Shown: piece after piece, positions 1 to 9,895 of the stretch
How positions within the stretch are numbered: the stretch's first letter is position 1
How the letters are laid out: each line of letters begins with the position of its first letter
Origin: Bacteroidota bacterium
GTDB taxonomy: Bacteria; Bacteroidota; Bacteroidia; NS11-12g; UBA9320
Length of the DNA: 64,000 bases
NCBI GenBank assembly: GCA_947468275.1
Contig: CANIKO010000015.1
Coordinates: forward strand, 32,661 to 96,660
Direction: 5' to 3'
Translations under genes and position numbers: made by a program
Notes under the pieces: model-generated
Seen by the model: only the letters and a program-made list of their open reading frames with translations
What the model was told of the DNA's origin: nothing
Databases searched by the model: none

Positions 1-2368
1 ATGACGGTATAGTAATAGACATAACAAGAATAGTAATAGCCGTTAACAAAATTAAAATAGCCATATAATTTTTTTCAAGAATTACAGAAATAAAACTTCG
101 GGTTTTGGATAAATTAGTGAGGATAAAAAACACATTTCCGATAATAAGAGATGAAAAAACAATGGCTCGCACTTCTCCATCTCTGTGGCCTTCCCTATCG
201 GAAATAAAATAAATAAACATTGTGAGGCCAAATAATAATAATCCTTCCATTATGCTTAGAATTATTTTTTTGGAACCAAAAAATTGTTCACTTGGCTTTC
301 TTGGAGGTCGTTTCATAATATTTTTCTCTTCCTGCTCAGATTCAAAAGCAATCGAACATACCGGATCAATGATTAATTCCATAAATACAATATGCAAAGG
401 CATGAGTAATAAGGGCAGTGAAGTAATGAAGGCAGGTAAAAGAGTTAAGCCAATGATAGGAATATGAATTGCCAAAATATAGGACATGGCCTTTTGTAAA
501 TTATCAAATATCCGACGGCCTGATCGGATAGCGGAAACGATTGAAGCAAAATTATCATCAAGTAATACAAGTGAGGAAGCTTCTCTGGCCACATCTGTTC
601 CTTTATTTCCCATGGCGACACCTATATCTGCAGCTTTTAAGGCCGGAGCATCATTTACCCCGTCACCAGTCATAGCCACCACTTCTTTATTTGCTTTCAA
701 GGCCTGAACAATTCTTAATTTTTGTTCAGGAACAACCCTGGCAAAAACATTAGTACTATTAATACGATTCCTTAATTCTACGTCACTCATATTTTTCAGT
801 TCATCCCCTGTAATTATTTCTTCAGGTGACAAACCAATCTGATGTGCTATATTTTTAGCTGTGATGGGATAGTCTCCTGTTATTAAAATCACTTTTATGC
901 CAGCTTCGTGACATTCCTTAATAGCCTGGGGTACTTCTGGTCTAATGGGGTCTTCTAAACCAATGAGACCTATAAAAGTAAATTCAAAATCATGCTGAGA
1001 TTGAGGCAAAATTTTATTTGGCAACAAAGCATTTGCCACTGCAATAACGCGGTATCCCATCTCTGCCATTTGGTTTACAACCGATGTGTGTTTCGATATT
1101 TCTGTTTCACTCAGCTTGCACAAACTCAAAATAGCCTCCGGTGCTCCTTTGGCATTTACTATAAGAGAATTATCAACCTCTCTTTCATGAACTCGTGTCA
1201 TAGCAAACAGGTCCTTACTTAAAGGATATTCTCTAATTAGATTATAATTTGAATCACCTTTTAGATTAAGGTTTTGGAAGGTTTTCCATAGTGCCTTTTC
1301 CATTGGATCAATGGATTTTTTTTGAGATGCAAAATTTGCTGTGGTAATTAATTCTATGATTTTATATTGATTTTCAACAAAAACACTCTTAAGAAATAAT
1401 TCTTTGCCATCGTACAAAGCGGCTACTTCCATATTATTTTGAGTTATTGTCCCAGTTTTATCACTGCACAAGACAGTGGCTGAGCCAAGAGTTTCAATTG
1501 CAGATGGATGACGTGTCAAAACATTTTTTTGCGATAAACGCCATGCTCCTAAGGCCATAAATATGGTAAGCACTACAGGAAATTCTTCTGGTAAAATAGC
1601 CATTGCTGAAGCTAATCCGTTAAGCAAAGATTGAATAAAATGACCTCGTGTTAAATAAAAGGCTACAACTACTGCAATACTTATAAACCCACTAATGATA
1701 AAAAGACTTTTTATCAAAACCTTCATTTCCTTTTGCAAACGTGTTTCACTTTGCTCAATATTTTGCAGTAAAGTCCCAATTTTGCCAAACTGAGAATTTA
1801 CTCCAGTTGCAATAACTTTAGCCATGGCCTTCCCTTGAACCACTAATGTGCCACTATATATTAAGCCTGAAACATTTTTCAAATCGCTTTGAACACTCTT
1901 TGAAACAGCAATGGATTCACCAGTTAACATCGATTCATCTACCGACAAATTAAGTGTTTCCAAAATAACAGCATCAGCTGAAATACGATCACCTTCGTTA
2001 ATTAGGATTATATCACCGGGAACTACCTCTCTTCCTGAAATTCGAATTTCTTTTCCTTCACGAATAACCAAAGCCCTTGGTGAAGAGAGTTTTCTAAGAG
2101 ACTCTAAGGCCTTTTCGGTTTTTTGATATTGATAAAAAGTAATAAATATTATAATTGAAATAGTGGATAGTAATATTATTCCTTCCCTAAAATCACCAAG
2201 AATTATATAAAGCAAACTACAGCCAATCAACAATAAAAACATAGGTTCCTTTAATACTTCCAGAGCCAGTTGCCCTATATTTTTTGGGGCCGCAGATGGC
2301 AACTCATTATAACCATATCTTTTGATAAGTTCATTAGCTTCCGATGCGCTGAGGCCTTCCATTGACAT
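1..2368 (-). CDS. Cation-transporting P-type ATPase (type II-like), 3' end beyond window
   Basis: This is an inner-membrane pump that would couple ATP hydrolysis to cation transport. About 789 residues are visible, and the reading frame is still open in a membrane helix at the left edge, so the C-terminus is missing. The start is an ATG shortly after the stop of the upstream lipoprotein gene. Visible motifs in order are an N-terminal cation-ATPase segment (SASEANELIKRYGYNELP), the actuator LTGES with E151, membrane motif PEEFP in the fourth helix, the phosphorylation motif CSDKTGT with D303, and the hinge motif TGDGVNDAP. These are diagnostic of P-type ATPases, and the order fits the type II (Ca2+ or related) group. 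The PEEFP ion-site motif differs from the PEGLP of SERCA pumps, so the transported ion is not settled; calcium is the default guess. Confidence 0.93.
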   Translation of the reverse strand, partial: MSMEGLSASEANELIKRYGYNELPSAAPKNIGQLALEVLKEPMFLLLIGCSLLYIILGDFREGIILLSTISIIIFITFYQYQKTEKALESLRKLSSPRALVIREGKEIRISGREVVPGDIILINEGDRISADAVILETLNLSVDESMLTGESIAVSKSVQSDLKNVSGLIYSGTLVVQGKAMAKVIATGVNSQFGKIGTLLQNIEQSETRLQKEMKVLIKSLFIISGFISIAVVVAFYLTRGHFIQSLLNGLASAMAILPEEFPVVLTIFMALGAWRLSQKNVLTRHPSAIETLGSATVLCSDKTGTITQNNMEVAALYDGKELFLKSVFVENQYKIIELITTANFASQKKSIDPMEKALWKTFQNLNLKGDSNYNLIREYPLSKDLFAMTRVHEREVDNSLIVNAKGAPEAILSLCKLSETEISKHTSVVNQMAEMGYRVIAVANALLPNKILPQSQHDFEFTFIGLIGLEDPIRPEVPQAIKECHEAGIKVILITGDYPITAKNIAHQIGLSPEEIITGDELKNMSDVELRNRINSTNVFARVVPEQKLRIVQALKANKEVVAMTGDGVNDAPALKAADIGVAMGNKGTDVAREASSLVLLDDNFASIVSAIRSGRRIFDNLQKAMSYILAIHIPIIGLTLLPAFITSLPLLLMPLHIVFMELIIDPVCSIAFESEQEEKNIMKRPPRKPSEQFFGSKKIILSIMEGLLLFGLTMFIYFISDREGHRDGEVRAIVFSSLIIGNVFFILTNLSKTRSFISVILEKNYMAILILLTAITILVMSITIPS

Positions 2369-2382
2369 AATGAGTTGTAAAT

Positions 2383-2691
2383 CTATTTTATTATTTCAAG
2401 TCTATTTACGAGATAGTAATCATAATCAATTGTTAGGCAATTATTCTTCTTTTCACCCAATTCAATATAAACAGGAATGGGTTTAATTATAACTGTACTA
2501 ATAGTTACCCCATTGGGCAATACATCTATTTTTAAGGTATCATCGTTTTTTTTAACATACCAACCCCAGCAGCAAAGACATTTTTCAGCATTAAACTTAT
2601 ATACTTCGGCATTTGCTATATTTTTTATTGGATCTCTTTTACAACCAAATAAAAATATTAGTAATGAAAAAGTTAAAAATATGCCCTTCAT
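2383..2691 (-). CDS. Small Cys-rich lipoprotein, function unknown
   Basis: This is a 102-residue protein with a short hydrophobic leader ending in a lipobox (LFGC, Cys about residue 17), so it should be a lipid-anchored envelope protein. The mature part carries a compact cysteine and tryptophan cluster (CLCCWGWYVKK) followed by a beta-rich segment. Its stop lies 14 bases before the P-type ATPase start on the same strand, so the two are probably co-transcribed. The Cys cluster could bind a metal or form disulfides, which is inference from the neighbour and the motif. I do not recognise a named family. Reality of the gene is supported by the signal peptide and the tight spacing. Confidence 0.75.
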   Translation of the reverse strand: MKGIFLTFSLLIFLFGCKRDPIKNIANAEVYKFNAEKCLCCWGWYVKKNDDTLKIDVLPNGVTISTVIIKPIPVYIELGEKKNNCLTIDYDYYLVNRLEIIK

Positions 2692-2848
2692 ATTGGTCTA
2701 TTAATAGTTGAATTATTCAAAGGTAGTGACTAATCGATTTTTGACAAAGAAAGGATAATCATTAGATACATGATTGTTGTCACCTTTGAAATCAAGCCAA
2801 TATTGTTACATATAGTTAGTAATTATTGGCAACCGAAAACAAAAACAG

Positions 2849-2856
2849 TACTTTTG
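2849..2856 (+). promoter_or_regulatory. -7 element TACTTTTG before the M16 protease
   Basis: TACTTTTG matches the Bacteroidota -7 consensus TAnnTTTG. The -33 region (TTGG/ATTG around 2825-2829) is only partly like TTTG. The implied transcript start lies roughly 13 bases before the ATG at 2873. Confidence 0.5.
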
Positions 2857-2872
2857 AAAAAAATAACATCCA

Positions 2873-5692
2873 ATGATATATAAATATATTTCGAAAGCAA
2901 GTTTCGCGATCTGCCTATTTTTAATCCTTCTCAGTTCTAATCTCTCAGCACAGGTTTTAAACAGCCCACTTCCATTTGACTCATCAGTAACAACAGGAAC
3001 GCTGAACAACGGACTTAGATATTATATTAAACCAAATCCTAAACCTGAAAAAAGAGTAGAATTGCGTTTGGCAATAAATGCAGGTTCAATTTTGGAAAAC
3101 AATAACCAACAAGGTTTAGCACATTTCATGGAACACATGAATTTTAATGGAACTACACATTATCCCAAAAATGAGTTAGTTGATTTTTTGCAATCTATTG
3201 GTGTGCAATTTGGTGCAGATTTAAATGCCTATACAAGTTTTGATGAAACCGTTTACATTTTGCCAATTCCAACGGATAAGCCTGATAATATTGAAAAAGG
3301 ATTTGAAGTGCTTTCTGATTGGGCGCAAAAGGCATTGATAACGGATAAGGATGTAAATGATGAGCGAAAAGTCGTACTTGAAGAAAGCCGTCTTGGCAAA
3401 GGAGCCGATGACAGAATGATGAAATTTTATCTTCCTAAATTAATGGCAGGTTCTCATTATTCAGAGCGACTTCCCATTGGAAAAGAAGATATTCTAAAAA
3501 ATTGTAACCCTGATGCCATCCGATCATTTTATAAAGATTGGTACAGACCTGATTTGATGGCTGTTGCAGTTGTTGGGGATATTACCGTAGAAAAAGCAAA
3601 AGCCTTGATTGAACAATACTTTTCTAGTTTAACAAATCCAAAAGATGAAAGATTAAGAACAACTTATGATGTGCCCGCATTTAAGAAAAAAGAGGCCATG
3701 GTGCTAACCGACAAGGAAGCCACAAACCAAGAATTTAGTTTGGTATATTCCTCTAAAAAAACAACAGCAGATTTAACACTTCAAGATTACCGATCAAACC
3801 TCGTAAAAAATCTTTTTATACAGGTTTTGAATAATAGGTTAAGGGAACTTACCCAAAGTGCTACACCCCCATTTTTATATAGCTACGCCAGTATTGGAGG
3901 ATGGGCTCGAGGATTTGAAAGTTTCCAATTGAATGCTGTAGCCTCCGGTGATATGAAAACAACGGTTGATGCTAGCATTGGTGAACTAGTAAAAGCTCAA
4001 AAATTCGGATTTAATAACACAGAACTAGATATAGTAAAGAAAGGAACAATAAGTTGGATTGAACGTATTTACAATGAGCGTAACACCACAGAATCAGGAA
4101 ATATAATTGAAGAATATCTTCGCAATTTTCTTACCCATGAACCCATGCCAGGTATTCAAAAGGATTATCAATATTACAAAGATTTTTTGCCAACCATCAC
4201 CCTAAAAGAAGTGAATGAAATGGCTAAAATTTGGTTAGATGATAACAAAACCTATTTCGCATTATCATTAGGTCCTGAGAACAATTTGACAAAAAAACTC
4301 AGCAATAAAAATCTTCTTAAAATCATAAATAATGCATTTTCTCAAGAAGTTAAAGAAAAAACAGAACGGGTTTTGGCTTCTTCTTTACTCAAAACAGAAC
4401 CAGTATCTGGCAAAATAATATTTATTGAAAAAGATAGCCTACTAGACGCAACCACATACACGTTGAGCAATGGTGTCAAAGTTACCATGAAATCGACAAC
4501 CTTTAAAAGTGATGAAATTATTTTTTCTGGTCAGAAAAAAGGTGGTACCGGACAATTTTCGGTAGATGACAAGCTAAATGCAATGTATATGAGCAGTATA
4601 GTTGGAGCAATGGGATTCGGACAATTTAATCCAATCGATTTAAAAAATTTTCTATCAGGAAAAAATATAGCAATTTCAACCAATGTTTCGTTGACAAACG
4701 ATTTAGTTCAAGGCAGTTCATCAATTAAAGACCTTGAAACCATGCTGCAATTAAATTATCTAAAATTAACCTCGACACGTAAAGATTTAGAACTTTTTAA
4801 AGGGTTTATTGCCAAGCAAAAATCATCCCTTCAAAATATTAAATCCAATCCTCAAATGGCTTTTTTTGATACCCTAAATAAATCATTATATAATAATAAC
4901 CCCTTTACCCCTATTAGTATACCTACTGAGGATAACCTTAACAGTATTAATCCTGAAAGAGTACTTGAAATATATAACACTGAATTTGCTAATGCCGATG
5001 GATTTCATTTCTTTTTTGTGGGTAATGTGGATGAATCTACTTTCCAACCATTAATTGAAAAATATATTGCCAGCCTGCCAACTAAGGGCACCACTCCGAA
5101 TTATAAAGATAATGGACTTAGGCCCAGAGGCGGAAAGTGCGAGTTAAAAATATACAAAGGTTCTGAACCAAAAAGCATTATCGTTGAGGAGTTTTATGGA
5201 GAATTACCATATTCGGAGGGGGCAGCCTTAAAAGCTGACCTATTGGCTGATATATTAAATATCAAAATAATAGAAGAATTAAGAGAAAAAATTGGAGGTA
5301 TATATAGCGGAGGCATGTATTCTGATGTAAATAAGGAGCCATACAACAACTTTTCGTTTGTTTTATACCTTCCATGTGGCCCAGAGAGCGTAGATACCCT
5401 TCTGCATGCCTCTATGGATGAAATAATAAAATTAAAAAATGAAGGCCCAATGAGCAAGGATTTGGAAAAAGCCAAATTAGCAAAGATTGAAGCATACCGC
5501 GAGGCTATGAAAACAAATGCTTTTTGGAATAAATATCTTTGTGAAATTAAATTTAATGGTGTTGATAAGCAACGTTTCTTAGGGTACGAATCGATATTAA
5601 ATTCTGTTACACCAGAGCAAATAAAAGATATTGCTAACCAAATGTTGAGCGGTGAAAATAGTTTCAGAGCTATCCTTTATCCTGAAAAATAG
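2873..5692 (+). CDS. M16 family zinc metalloprotease (pitrilysin/insulinase type), exported
   Basis: This is a 939-residue protein with an N-terminal signal peptide (hydrophobic residues about 10-26, ending LSAQ), so it acts in the periplasm or outer envelope. The inverted zinc motif HFMEH lies at residues 84-88, and the downstream DERKVVLEE segment supplies the third-ligand glutamate region. Two M16 halves can be seen: the N-terminal half holds the active motif and the C-terminal half lacks it, as in fused M16 peptidases of Bacteroidota. Family members degrade peptides inside a closed chamber. It stands alone between a divergent lipoprotein gene and a convergent two-component pair. The substrate is unknown. 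Confidence 0.93.
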   Translation: MIYKYISKASFAICLFLILLSSNLSAQVLNSPLPFDSSVTTGTLNNGLRYYIKPNPKPEKRVELRLAINAGSILENNNQQGLAHFMEHMNFNGTTHYPKNELVDFLQSIGVQFGADLNAYTSFDETVYILPIPTDKPDNIEKGFEVLSDWAQKALITDKDVNDERKVVLEESRLGKGADDRMMKFYLPKLMAGSHYSERLPIGKEDILKNCNPDAIRSFYKDWYRPDLMAVAVVGDITVEKAKALIEQYFSSLTNPKDERLRTTYDVPAFKKKEAMVLTDKEATNQEFSLVYSSKKTTADLTLQDYRSNLVKNLFIQVLNNRLRELTQSATPPFLYSYASIGGWARGFESFQLNAVASGDMKTTVDASIGELVKAQKFGFNNTELDIVKKGTISWIERIYNERNTTESGNIIEEYLRNFLTHEPMPGIQKDYQYYKDFLPTITLKEVNEMAKIWLDDNKTYFALSLGPENNLTKKLSNKNLLKIINNAFSQEVKEKTERVLASSLLKTEPVSGKIIFIEKDSLLDATTYTLSNGVKVTMKSTTFKSDEIIFSGQKKGGTGQFSVDDKLNAMYMSSIVGAMGFGQFNPIDLKNFLSGKNIAISTNVSLTNDLVQGSSSIKDLETMLQLNYLKLTSTRKDLELFKGFIAKQKSSLQNIKSNPQMAFFDTLNKSLYNNNPFTPISIPTEDNLNSINPERVLEIYNTEFANADGFHFFFVGNVDESTFQPLIEKYIASLPTKGTTPNYKDNGLRPRGGKCELKIYKGSEPKSIIVEEFYGELPYSEGAALKADLLADILNIKIIEELREKIGGIYSGGMYSDVNKEPYNNFSFVLYLPCGPESVDTLLHASMDEIIKLKNEGPMSKDLEKAKLAKIEAYREAMKTNAFWNKYLCEIKFNGVDKQRFLGYESILNSVTPEQIKDIANQMLSGENSFRAILYPEK

Positions 5693-5774
5693 CCGACAAA
5701 AATCTTAAATATAGCTTTAGCTAAAATTGGAATATTCTGACAAACTGTGATAGCTGTTTTTTTCCGTTATCATT

Positions 5775-6188
5775 TTAGATAAAAATGGATTCCAATCTTT
5801 TTATGTTTAAGGGTTTTTCAATATAGCCCGAAATAAATGGATTTTCACTTGCTTTCGTTTTATCTACTAAATGAATTGAAGATGACAGTATAAAAATGAC
5901 TATATTCATACATATATTATCACTCATATGGGAGATTTTTTCTACAACCTGCCACCCATTAAGTGTTGGCATATTTATATCTAGAAATAAAACAGTATAG
6001 ACCGGATTTTCAGAATACTCATTTAATATATAATCAATACCTTTTTCAGGCTCGGTAAACCCAATAACCTCTATGTTTTTATATATTTTATTTAAAATAT
6101 TTTTACATAATTTATTATTAAACGGGTCATCATCAATTAGAATAAAACGCTCAGGTAATTTCATGTATGCTTGATATGAATTCTCCAA
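5775..6188 (-). CDS. Stand-alone receiver-domain response regulator (CheY-like)
   Basis: This is a 137-residue protein made of a single receiver domain. Acidic residues D19-D21, phosphoacceptor D70 (FLDINMP), the serine cluster at 102-104 and K125 (YIEKP) are all in place, so it should be phosphorylatable. There is no output domain, so it would act by protein contact or in a phosphorelay. It lies 24 bases downstream of the TPR-PAS histidine kinase on the same strand, which makes that kinase the likely partner. The region is AT-rich and the start shows no clear ribosome-binding site. Confidence 0.9.
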   Translation of the reverse strand: MENSYQAYMKLPERFILIDDDPFNNKLCKNILNKIYKNIEVIGFTEPEKGIDYILNEYSENPVYTVLFLDINMPTLNGWQVVEKISHMSDNICMNIVIFILSSSIHLVDKTKASENPFISGYIEKPLNIKRLESIFI

Positions 6189-6212
6189 TATTAATAAATA
6201 ATTATTAATATT

Positions 6213-8378
6213 TTAATTATCAAATTGAATTATAAATTCAGTTCCGGAATTAAGTTCACTAGCAATACTGATGGATCCCCCAAGAGTTTCGACCTGTGTT
6301 TTGGTCATATATAAACCTATACCCTTCCCTTCAACAGTTCTATGAAACCTCTTATATAGGCCAAAAATATCGTTTCCATTTTTTTTAAGATCTATCCCTA
6401 TGCCATTATCACTAATTGAAAATCCTATTGTATCCTCTTTTTTAAAACTTTTTATAATTATTATTGGAGAAATATCAGGCCGGCGATATTTTATACTATT
6501 GGTTATTAAGTTATAAAATATACTATAGAAATAGCTTCTGAGCGAAAGCATTTCATCCACCTCCATAAAATCAGTAATAATCGTTACATTTTCTTCTTTA
6601 ATTACATTTAAAATGCTCAATTTTATATCATTAATGAGTTCTGTAAAAACGATATTTCTTTTTGTTTCTATGATTTCACTTTTGATTTGAAGTATATTAT
6701 TTAGATCGCTTACTATACTATCCAATGAATTGGCTGAATCAGAAATAATATCAATAAATTCACTAATTTCTTCCTTATTATTATTTTTATCTTTTAATAA
6801 TTCTAAAAACCCAATAATATTAGCTACTGGTGATCTGAGATTATGTGATACGATATAGGCAAATTGTTCAAGATCTTTATTTCTTTGAATTATATCATTG
6901 GTCATTTTTTCACGTTCCTTCTCACTGTCTTTTTGCAAACTTATATCCATCATGGCTCCAACCATACGAATAGGGCTCCTATTGGTATCACGTATTATGT
7001 ATCCGCGATCCATCACATGAGCTAATTCACCATCTGCTCTGTAATATCTGTATTCATCCTCCCATAAATTACAGTTTGGGTCTTTAATTTTATTATTTAA
7101 GTTTTCTACAATTCTTGAACGATCATTAGGATGAAGATTTTTAATCCAGGATTCTAAATAAATATTATTCTCAGTAGGTTTATAACCAAAAATTAATCCA
7201 TAATTAACGGATCTGTATATTTTATTATTTACGATATCCCAGTCCCATATAATATCTTTTGTGGCTTTCGTTGCTAATTCATATCGTTCATTACTCAACT
7301 TTATTTGTTCCTCAGACTTTTTTCTTTCAATTTCAGATTTTTTTTCAAGCCATTTCATTTTTGAAATCAGTTCATAATTTTCAATGACACGTAAAGTTTG
7401 AGTATTAATCACTGTTTCCTTCAAAACAAGATAAATTTCCAAGTATTTTAATGATTCAAAAAGATTATTTTCTTTCTTATATATCAAATAAAGCAAATAG
7501 CTACACTTAAATTTTGTTATTAGAATATTAAACTGTTCGCTTGTTTCTAATCCCTTTTGCAGCACATTCTTTGCTTTATCTAAAAATCCATTTTCAAAAT
7601 ACAATGCACCCATTTTGTTATAAGTCATTGCTTCACCTAGGTGTTCACCCATTTCCTTATGAATGGTAAGGGCTTCTAAAAAATCCATTTCAGCCTCTTT
7701 AAATAACCCTTTACTTTTATTTACTTTACCTCTGCCATATATAGAAAATGCCAAACCCCTTAAATCACCTGTCAACTTCTTCATATTGACGGATAATTCA
7801 ATAATCTCGTCTGCTTTTTCTATGTTATTTTGTTTAAGATATATACCTGAAAGCGGGTTATAGGCATTGGATTCTAGATTTAAATCGCTGACTTTTATTG
7901 CATTTTCAATTGAACTTTCATACGCTTGAATCGCATTATTTTGATCTCCATAATATTCGTAAATAGTTCCCAATGATTTTTGAACTCTGGCTTGATTGTG
8001 GAAATCTTTGTATTTTTTGTAAATGCTTAAGCAATCCATCAAATAAACTAATCCGAGATGATAATTATCCGTTTTATAGTAGATGCCGGCAATATTATAT
8101 TTAGCATCTGCAATACCCTTTTTATCCTTAAGTTCTTCAAAACGGATAATTGCTTCCTCAGATAATTTCATCGAACGATCATAATCCCCCATAATCATAT
8201 AAAAAAGGGCAAGATGATTCAAACTTTTCCCAATTAAAGTTCTATCTCCTATTTCTCGACTTTCAGCAAGTGCCTTATCCGCAAGTTCAACACTAAGTTT
8301 GAGATTATTTATTCTACTAACATATGCTTGCTCTAAAACAGCAATAATCTTGTTTTTTTTATCCACTTTAAAATTCAA
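6213..8378 (-). CDS. Soluble TPR-PAS hybrid sensor histidine kinase
   Basis: This is a 721-residue protein with no signal peptide or membrane segment, so it should be cytoplasmic. The order is tetratricopeptide repeats (about residues 20-330), a coiled linker, a PAS fold (about 368-490), the dimerisation/phosphoacceptor box with H512 (SHNLRSP), and an ATPase domain with N box (NLITNSIKYR) and G boxes (DNGIGI, GKGIGLYM). TPR-coupled kinases are common in Bacteroidota and usually sense through protein contacts; the PAS domain may bind a small ligand. The only upstream start codon in frame is a TTG at 8378 (a GTG lies four codons on), so the start is uncertain. It is followed closely by a receiver-only protein, the probable phosphotransfer target. 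Confidence 0.9.
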   Translation of the reverse strand: MNFKVDKKNKIIAVLEQAYVSRINNLKLSVELADKALAESREIGDRTLIGKSLNHLALFYMIMGDYDRSMKLSEEAIIRFEELKDKKGIADAKYNIAGIYYKTDNYHLGLVYLMDCLSIYKKYKDFHNQARVQKSLGTIYEYYGDQNNAIQAYESSIENAIKVSDLNLESNAYNPLSGIYLKQNNIEKADEIIELSVNMKKLTGDLRGLAFSIYGRGKVNKSKGLFKEAEMDFLEALTIHKEMGEHLGEAMTYNKMGALYFENGFLDKAKNVLQKGLETSEQFNILITKFKCSYLLYLIYKKENNLFESLKYLEIYLVLKETVINTQTLRVIENYELISKMKWLEKKSEIERKKSEEQIKLSNERYELATKATKDIIWDWDIVNNKIYRSVNYGLIFGYKPTENNIYLESWIKNLHPNDRSRIVENLNNKIKDPNCNLWEDEYRYYRADGELAHVMDRGYIIRDTNRSPIRMVGAMMDISLQKDSEKEREKMTNDIIQRNKDLEQFAYIVSHNLRSPVANIIGFLELLKDKNNNKEEISEFIDIISDSANSLDSIVSDLNNILQIKSEIIETKRNIVFTELINDIKLSILNVIKEENVTIITDFMEVDEMLSLRSYFYSIFYNLITNSIKYRRPDISPIIIIKSFKKEDTIGFSISDNGIGIDLKKNGNDIFGLYKRFHRTVEGKGIGLYMTKTQVETLGGSISIASELNSGTEFIIQFDN

Positions 8379-8496
8379 CTTTAGAAAATATATAGATGAG
8401 ATTAATTTATTATTTCAAATTTAATATACAGAAAGCTATTCTAGAACTTTAAATAAATATTTTACAATTTAAAATTTATACAAAATGCTTACTAAC

Positions 8497-8526
8497 AAAA
8501 AACCCGAAACAAAATCTGCTTCGGGT
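8497..8526 (-). terminator. Intrinsic terminator of the act operon
   Basis: A 7-bp stem (ACCCGAA / TTCGGGT, arms 8502-8508 and 8520-8526) with an 11-base loop is followed on the minus strand by a run of six T. It lies 30 bases past the stop of actF. Confidence 0.88.
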
Positions 8527-8555
8527 CTTTTAATAAAGAATATTTTATTTTTATA

Positions 8556-9884
8556 TTATGGTCCTACATCATAGGTTGCTGACTCCATAATATAAGGGTG
8601 ATTAATTGCATATAAATTTGCTTTAGACAAGCTGTATTTAACAACATAAATAAACAATCCTGCAAAGGCTATAGGCATACCTAACTCAAGTAATCCTAAA
8701 CCTGAAGATGTACCTACCACACCGGGCATAATCATTAAAAACACATCTAACCAATGACCAACTAATATAATAGACCCGGCTACTAATAACGATTTTGGAT
8801 TTCGTTTTGCTTCTCGCATCATCAATATTAAAAAAGGTATGAAAAAATTCATAAATAGGTTGGTAAAGAATAATGGACGGAAATAACCGTGCAAACGAAT
8901 TTGAAAATATACTACCTCTTCATTTATGTTGGCATACCAAATCAGTAAAAACTGTGCTAACCAAGTGTAAGCCCAAAATATACAGAAGGCAAACATGAAT
9001 TTACCTAAGTCATGCATAATTTCTGACGAAACCAACTCCATATAACCTTTTGATTTAAGATAAATCGTAAAAAAGCTAATTACTGTTACAGAGGTAACAA
9101 ACATTACTGCAAAATTATTAATGGTATAAATTGTACTATACCAATGAGCATCTACACTCATTATCATTAACCAAACTAGCATGGAAAAACTAAATCCGAA
9201 GATTACTAAAAATGCAGCTGAGAAACGCGTTGACTTTCTAAAAAAGGTTAAACCTCCTTCACTATCTTCTTTAATTGATAATCGACGAAGAATTATACGA
9301 AAGCAATACCATATCAATACAAATAAAGGAACTCCAAGAAATAAAAATTTAGAATTTAAGAATGGGCTTTTGCCTGCTAATATTTTATCATACCCTTCCA
9401 TTCCTTCTTTTAAGCCTTCATGCTCATAATGAAGCCAATGATATAATTGAGTACCTCCAAAATATAAGGTTATAAAAAGCAATATTAAACCTATTGGTAT
9501 ATAAGCGCTGATACCTTCAGCAACTCGTTTAACCATTACTGCCCAACCAGCATTAGCTACATAATTAAGTGCAACAAAAAACAATGCTCCTACGGCAAAC
9601 AACAAAAAGTAATAGCTATTAACTAACATATTTGCCCAAAAACGGGTTGTCCAAGGTTTAGTGTGTTCTCCTGCATGCTCAGAGGCAGCAGCTGTTTCGT
9701 GTGAAGCTCCCACTGCATTAACTGAAGTGGTTTCGGCAGCTACCTTACTGTCATTTGCTTTTATTTGCATTACTCCAATTACAGATAGTAAAATCCCAAC
9801 CGCCAGCAATATTATACTCAGCATTTTGGACCGTGAGGTAAACTCAAATTTCTCCTGCTTTATTTCTATATGATGATGTCCCAT
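8556..9884 (-). CDS. actF: Alternative complex III, quinol-oxidoreductase membrane subunit ActF
   Basis: This is a 442-residue polytopic membrane protein of about ten helices, the last gene of the six-gene act cluster. ActF is one of two NrfD-like quinol-interacting membrane subunits of alternative complex III, which oxidises menaquinol and passes electrons to cytochrome c or directly to an oxidase. The N-terminus (MGHHHIEIKQEKF) is cytoplasmic and naturally histidine-rich. The start lies 11 bases after the actE stop. Identification rests on the gene order A-B-C-D-E-F and on conserved helix-rich segments; the cytochrome oxidase genes that often follow are not present here, since a terminator and the kinase gene come next. 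Confidence 0.93.
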   Translation of the reverse strand: MGHHHIEIKQEKFEFTSRSKMLSIILLAVGILLSVIGVMQIKANDSKVAAETTSVNAVGASHETAAASEHAGEHTKPWTTRFWANMLVNSYYFLLFAVGALFFVALNYVANAGWAVMVKRVAEGISAYIPIGLILLFITLYFGGTQLYHWLHYEHEGLKEGMEGYDKILAGKSPFLNSKFLFLGVPLFVLIWYCFRIILRRLSIKEDSEGGLTFFRKSTRFSAAFLVIFGFSFSMLVWLMIMSVDAHWYSTIYTINNFAVMFVTSVTVISFFTIYLKSKGYMELVSSEIMHDLGKFMFAFCIFWAYTWLAQFLLIWYANINEEVVYFQIRLHGYFRPLFFTNLFMNFFIPFLILMMREAKRNPKSLLVAGSIILVGHWLDVFLMIMPGVVGTSSGLGLLELGMPIAFAGLFIYVVKYSLSKANLYAINHPYIMESATYDVGP

Positions 9885-9895
9885 TTGTTGATTAC

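Noticed and set aside
8556..9884. Engineered histidine tag at the ActF N-terminus
   Set aside because: MGHHHIEI has only three His and continues in a natural ActF sequence within an intact operon.
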